Positions 6,689 to 9,187 of a stretch of 9,187 bases of DNA are shown in pieces. The notes beneath the pieces are model-generated. The model made no database searches. It saw only the letters and a list, made by a program, of their open reading frames with translations, and was not told the DNA's origin. Source of the DNA: an uncultured bacterium (GTDB lineage Bacteria; Cyanobacteriota; Vampirovibrionia; Gastranaerophilales; Gastranaerophilaceae). The number at the start of each line of letters is the position of its first letter. The first letter of the stretch is position 1. A program made the translations under genes and the position numbers. The stretch is taken from assembly GCA_902772945.1 (NCBI GenBank), contig CACYCU010000018.1:1-9187 (forward strand). The letters are read 5' to 3'.

Positions 6689-7642
6689 ATGAAAAAGCCG
6701 CAACTAGCAGTTATAATTCCTTGCTATAATGAGGAATTGTGTATTGAAGATACTGTAAACAAACTTTTTGAAGTTATTAATTCTTTAATTGCGAAAGATA
6801 AAATAGCGGATAATAGCTATCTATATCTCGTAGATGACGGTTCAAAAGATAATACTTGGAACATTATCGAAAAACTTCATAACACAGATAACAGAGTAAA
6901 AGCTCTAAAATTTATAAGAAACTATGGAAATCAAAAAGCCCTAATTGCAGGTTTAGAAGGAGTTCGTGCTACAGGTTGCGATTGTGCGGTTTCAATTGAT
7001 GCAGATTTGCAACAAGATGAGTGGGCGATAGAAAAATTTATTGATGAATACACAAATGGAGCAGATATAGTCTCCGGTATCAGAAATAACAGAAAAACAG
7101 ATTCATTTTTCAAAAAAACAACAGCACTTATGTTTTACAAAACTATGAACATTCTCGGTGCAAAAATCCCGCCAAACCATTCAGATTACAGGTTGGTGAG
7201 TAAAAGAGCTTTGGATATAATGGAACAATTTCCCGAAAAGCAACTTTTTTTAAGAGGATTTTTTAATGAAGTTGGCTTAAAAACAGCTTATGTGCATTTT
7301 GATGTTAAACCCAGAATGGCAGGAGAATCAAAGTTTAATTTTATGTCATTAATGGCACTGGCTCTAAATGGCATAACATCATACAGCGTTGTTCCCCTTC
7401 GTTTTGTGGCTGTTTTGGGATTTTTTATGGCATTATTTGGATTTTTGGCAGGTTTTGAAACTGTGTTTGAAAAAATTGTATGGAACAATTCTCCAAACGG
7501 TTTTGCAACATCAATAATTTTATCTTGTGTTTTCGGTGGCACACAATTATTTTGCCTTGGTCTAATAGGAGAATACATCGGACAGGTTTATAGAGAAGTA
7601 AAAGCAAGACCACGCTACATAAAAGATATAGAACTAAAATAA
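6689..7642 (+). CDS. GT2 polyprenyl-phosphate glycosyltransferase (DPM1/GtrB/ArnC-like)
   Basis: A 317-residue family 2 glycosyltransferase of the kind that moves a sugar from a nucleotide donor onto undecaprenyl or dolichyl phosphate at the cytoplasmic face of the membrane. Motifs: IIPCYNEE (9-16), VDDGSKDNT (48-56), DADLQQ (104-109; the metal-binding DxD), an SDYRL acceptor-side motif (165-169) and RMAGESKF (209-216). Two hydrophobic helices follow (about 237-258 and 274-297), then the basic C-terminal tail GEYIGQVYREVKARPRY, all typical of the GtrB/ArnC group; length is normal. It diverges from a YdjC-family deacetylase, suggesting that the lipid-linked sugar is an N-acetylated hexosamine later deacetylated. 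Sugar identity cannot be read from sequence. Its stop codon abuts the 3' end of the convergent SRP RNA gene. Confidence 0.92.
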   Translation: MKKPQLAVIIPCYNEELCIEDTVNKLFEVINSLIAKDKIADNSYLYLVDDGSKDNTWNIIEKLHNTDNRVKALKFIRNYGNQKALIAGLEGVRATGCDCAVSIDADLQQDEWAIEKFIDEYTNGADIVSGIRNNRKTDSFFKKTTALMFYKTMNILGAKIPPNHSDYRLVSKRALDIMEQFPEKQLFLRGFFNEVGLKTAYVHFDVKPRMAGESKFNFMSLMALALNGITSYSVVPLRFVAVLGFFMALFGFLAGFETVFEKIVWNNSPNGFATSIILSCVFGGTQLFCLGLIGEYIGQVYREVKARPRYIKDIELK

Positions 7643-7903
7643 AAAAGCTGCGCCACTGTCTATCGAATTTTTAAAATAAAATTTCAAAACCAATTATCTC
7701 TTTTAAAACACATGACACCCGAAAAGGTTACCTTAGTGCTGCTATGTTTCCATCCTGACACGGTTCGGCATTTTTCGCCGCCATACATTCTAACGTCAAC
7801 AATAATTAATTTATCAAAGTTATTCGCCAAACCCTCACAACAGGCTCTGCACCCTGCATAAACTTCAGGTCAAGAGATTGCAATTCCCCGTGGAGCGCAG
7901 CTT
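7641..7903 (-). ncRNA. ffs: Large (6S-type) bacterial signal recognition particle RNA
   Basis: SRP RNA binds Ffh and targets nascent membrane and exported proteins. On the minus strand the universally conserved SRP54-binding hairpin is present at about 7739-7759: GTCAGG, then ATG-GAAA-CAT with a GNRA tetraloop, then AGCAGC, matching the E. coli and B. subtilis hairpins position by position. As in Bacillus scRNA it is preceded by a GTTGACGTT segment and followed by an AGCACTAAGG-type segment, and near the 3' end by TTCGATAGACAG. The first nine bases AAGCTGCGC (7895-7903) pair perfectly with GCGCAGCTT (7645-7653), followed by a U-run, so the ends close into one rod of about 263 nt. That length implies the large form with an Alu domain rather than the roughly 100-nt 4.5S form. 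The U-run overlaps the stop codon of the convergent glycosyltransferase gene. Confidence 0.93.
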
Positions 7904-7909
7904 AAATTT

Positions 7910-7937
7910 ATAATACCATAAAATAATGATTTCGCAA
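7910..7937 (-). promoter_or_regulatory. Extended -10 promoter of the SRP RNA gene
   Basis: On the minus strand TTGCGA (7932-7937) is followed after 16 bases by TATTAT (7910-7915), preceded by TG in the extended -10 position (TGGTATTAT). Counting seven bases from the -10 element places the start at 7903, exactly the first base of the closing helix. This agreement supports both the promoter and the RNA 5' end. Confidence 0.7.
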
Positions 7938-7986
7938 TTGATATTTAACTTATTTTTGTAGTAATCTTTTTTATAAAGGAACGCGT

Positions 7987-8733
7987 ATGCCTCAATTTTT
8001 AATTAATTCAAAAGATATTTCGGATAGCAAAATCACAATATCAGACAAAGAAAATTATACTCATATTGCAAAATCTTTGCGCATAAAAAAAGGTGAAAAA
8101 CTTCTTTTAATTGACGAAAACCAAATGAGATATGAAACTGTTGTTGAAGAAGTCACAAACAAGGAGATTAAAGTATATGTGGAAAATTCTTATAAATCTG
8201 CTAGAAGGCTTGATTTTGGATTATATCTTGCACAAGTTCCGCTTAGAAGTGATGCCCAAAGTATCATCATTGAAAAAGCAACGGAGCTCGGAGCTGACGG
8301 GATTTATCCTATTTTTAGCGATAATTGCGCTGTTAGCCGAACTGTTATTGAAAAGAAAATTCCCAAATGGCAAAAAATTATGTACGAGGCTTTTAAGCAG
8401 TGCGAAAGAGCATATGTACCCAAATGCTTTGATTTAATAAATTTTGAAGAAATTATTAAACTCAAAAATGAATATAAAATAATTGCATTCTGCGAACGTA
8501 ACTGCCAAATGACATTTCACGAATATTTTAACAATAATCCTATTTTAAACAAAGATAAATTACTTGTTATAATAGGTCCTGAAGGCGGATTTTCAAAAAA
8601 AGAATTTGATTATTTAAAATCAAACTCAATACCAATGCTGACATTAGGTGATTTAATTTTAAAAGCTGAAACAGCAACTATAGTTGCTTTAGGAAATATA
8701 ATCTATGAATACAACAATTCAAAAAAGAATTAA
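7987..8733 (+). CDS. rsmE: 16S rRNA (uracil-1498-N3)-methyltransferase RsmE
   Basis: A 248-residue SPOUT-class enzyme that methylates N3 of U1498 in 16S rRNA of the 30S subunit with S-adenosylmethionine. The N-terminal PUA-like part has HIAKSLRIKKGEKLLLID (26-43). The C-terminal trefoil-knot part has EKATELGADGIYPI (96-109), EAFKQCERAYVP (134-145), IGPEGGFSKKEFD (196-208; cofactor loop) and LGDLILKAETA (220-230). In the last block the usual LGxRILRxETA arginines are leucine and lysine, a mild departure, so activity is still expected. Full length for the family. AAAGGA lies seven bases before the ATG. The 3' end overlaps cca by 29 bases in another frame, so the two form an operon. Its promoter must lie in the short stretch shared with the divergent SRP RNA promoter; TTGATA near 7939 is a weak -35 candidate with no good -10. 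Confidence 0.95.
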   Translation: MPQFLINSKDISDSKITISDKENYTHIAKSLRIKKGEKLLLIDENQMRYETVVEEVTNKEIKVYVENSYKSARRLDFGLYLAQVPLRSDAQSIIIEKATELGADGIYPIFSDNCAVSRTVIEKKIPKWQKIMYEAFKQCERAYVPKCFDLINFEEIIKLKNEYKIIAFCERNCQMTFHEYFNNNPILNKDKLLVIIGPEGGFSKKEFDYLKSNSIPMLTLGDLILKAETATIVALGNIIYEYNNSKKN

Positions 8734-9187
8734 GTCAGACAAAACTTTGAATTTAATTACACAAAAAACTGACAATCAAATTTTTATTGTCGGAGGTACA
8801 GTTCGTGATTATATTTTGAATGTTGAAACGCATGACAGAGATTTAATCGTTACAGATGAAGAAGCTGAAAGTTTTTCTTTAAAATTATCCAAAATACTGA
8901 ATGCAACATTTGTGCCATTGGATGTTGAAAATAAAATCTACAGACTTGTTATGCCGGATAAAATCAATTATCTTGATATTACTAATCCGATAGAAAACTC
9001 TTTGCAAAAAGATTTGTTAAGGAGAGATATATCAATTAATGCAATTGCTGTAAATATAAGAAATTATGAAATAATAGACTATGCTAACGGATTATTTGAT
9101 ATAGAAAAAAGAATTATAAATTCTATTGACGAACATAATTTTTATGATGATCCTTTAAGAATTTTAAGAGTTTTTAGGTTCAAAGCT
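8705..9187 (+). CDS. cca: tRNA nucleotidyltransferase (CCA-adding family), 5' part
   Basis: First 161 codons of a class II nucleotidyltransferase that adds or repairs the 3' CCA of tRNA (or is a relative such as an A-adding enzyme or poly(A) polymerase). The frame is open to the window edge. Motifs: IVGGTVRDYIL (28-38), HDRDLIV (43-49; catalytic D44 and D46), LRRDISINAIAVN (105-117; nucleotide and ribose binding), DYANGLFDIEKRII (125-138) and DDPLRILRVFRF (148-159). The C-terminal body and tail are outside the window, so CCA-adding, A-adding or poly(A) activity cannot be separated. The ATG lies inside the last 29 bases of rsmE in a different frame; AGGA at 8691-8694 provides a ribosome binding site ten bases upstream, and translation is probably coupled. 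Confidence 0.93.
   Translation, partial: MNTTIQKRIKSDKTLNLITQKTDNQIFIVGGTVRDYILNVETHDRDLIVTDEEAESFSLKLSKILNATFVPLDVENKIYRLVMPDKINYLDITNPIENSLQKDLLRRDISINAIAVNIRNYEIIDYANGLFDIEKRIINSIDEHNFYDDPLRILRVFRFKA

Noticed and set aside
7288..7613. Open frames on the minus strand inside the glycosyltransferase gene
   Set aside because: They lie antisense to a gene with strong family motifs, have no recognisable domain and no ribosome binding site.
7643..7986. Possible protein-coding or small-RNA-free spacer, or a short 4.5S RNA only around the conserved hairpin
   Set aside because: No frame with a ribosome binding site fills it, and the perfect end pairing at 7645-7653 and 7895-7903 plus a promoter aimed at 7903 support one long SRP RNA.
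8132..8437. Second plus-strand frame of 101 residues inside rsmE
   Set aside because: It overlaps the well-conserved rsmE frame, has no domain I recognise and no separate translation signal.

Overview
The window is 9.2 kb of AT-rich bacterial chromosome with short intergenic gaps. It holds eight complete protein-coding frames, one gene cut by the right edge, and one long structured RNA gene. No tRNA, rRNA, CRISPR array, insertion sequence or phage gene was seen. The organism cannot be fixed from sequence alone. Low GC, the methionine gamma-lyase-family gene and a Bacillus-like large SRP RNA would fit a Firmicute-like or gut Gastranaerophilales/Melainabacteria-like genome; this is inference.

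Left part (1-3227): two minus-strand metabolic genes. The first is a short GT35 alpha-glucan phosphorylase homologue ending at a clear hairpin terminator. The second is a PLP-dependent methionine gamma-lyase-family protein whose promoter lies so close to the ATG that its mRNA should be nearly leaderless. The phosphorylase homologue has serine where the family has the PLP-binding lysine.

Middle (3228-6688): a small exported VWA-domain protein on the plus strand meets, stop codon to stop codon, a minus-strand operon. The operon starts with a YdjC/ChbG/NaxD-family carbohydrate deacetylase, followed with a one-base TAATG overlap by a secreted or membrane-anchored phospholipase D (PLD) superfamily protein. 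The PLD reading frame is interrupted by one in-frame TAA, at a point where relatives usually have tyrosine, so it reads as two frames. Joined, the product would be 578 codons: membrane anchor, EF-hand loop, SNase-like/Cys-rich region, two HKD motifs and a second EF-hand loop. Divergent from the operon, through overlapping -10 elements, is a polyprenyl-phosphate-type GT2 glycosyltransferase. The GT2/YdjC pair recalls the Francisella FlmF/NaxD undecaprenyl-phosphate-sugar system.

Right part (7641-9187): the 344-base gap after the GT2 gene holds a large (about 263 nt) signal recognition particle RNA on the minus strand, with its own promoter and a U-run at the 3' end. Divergent from it, rsmE (16S rRNA U1498 methyltransferase) overlaps the start of cca (tRNA nucleotidyltransferase), which runs off the window. 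This end is translation and protein-export housekeeping.

The strongest points for follow-up are the Lys-to-Ser change in the phosphorylase homologue, the stop-interrupted multi-domain PLD protein, the GT2/YdjC module and the SRP RNA.
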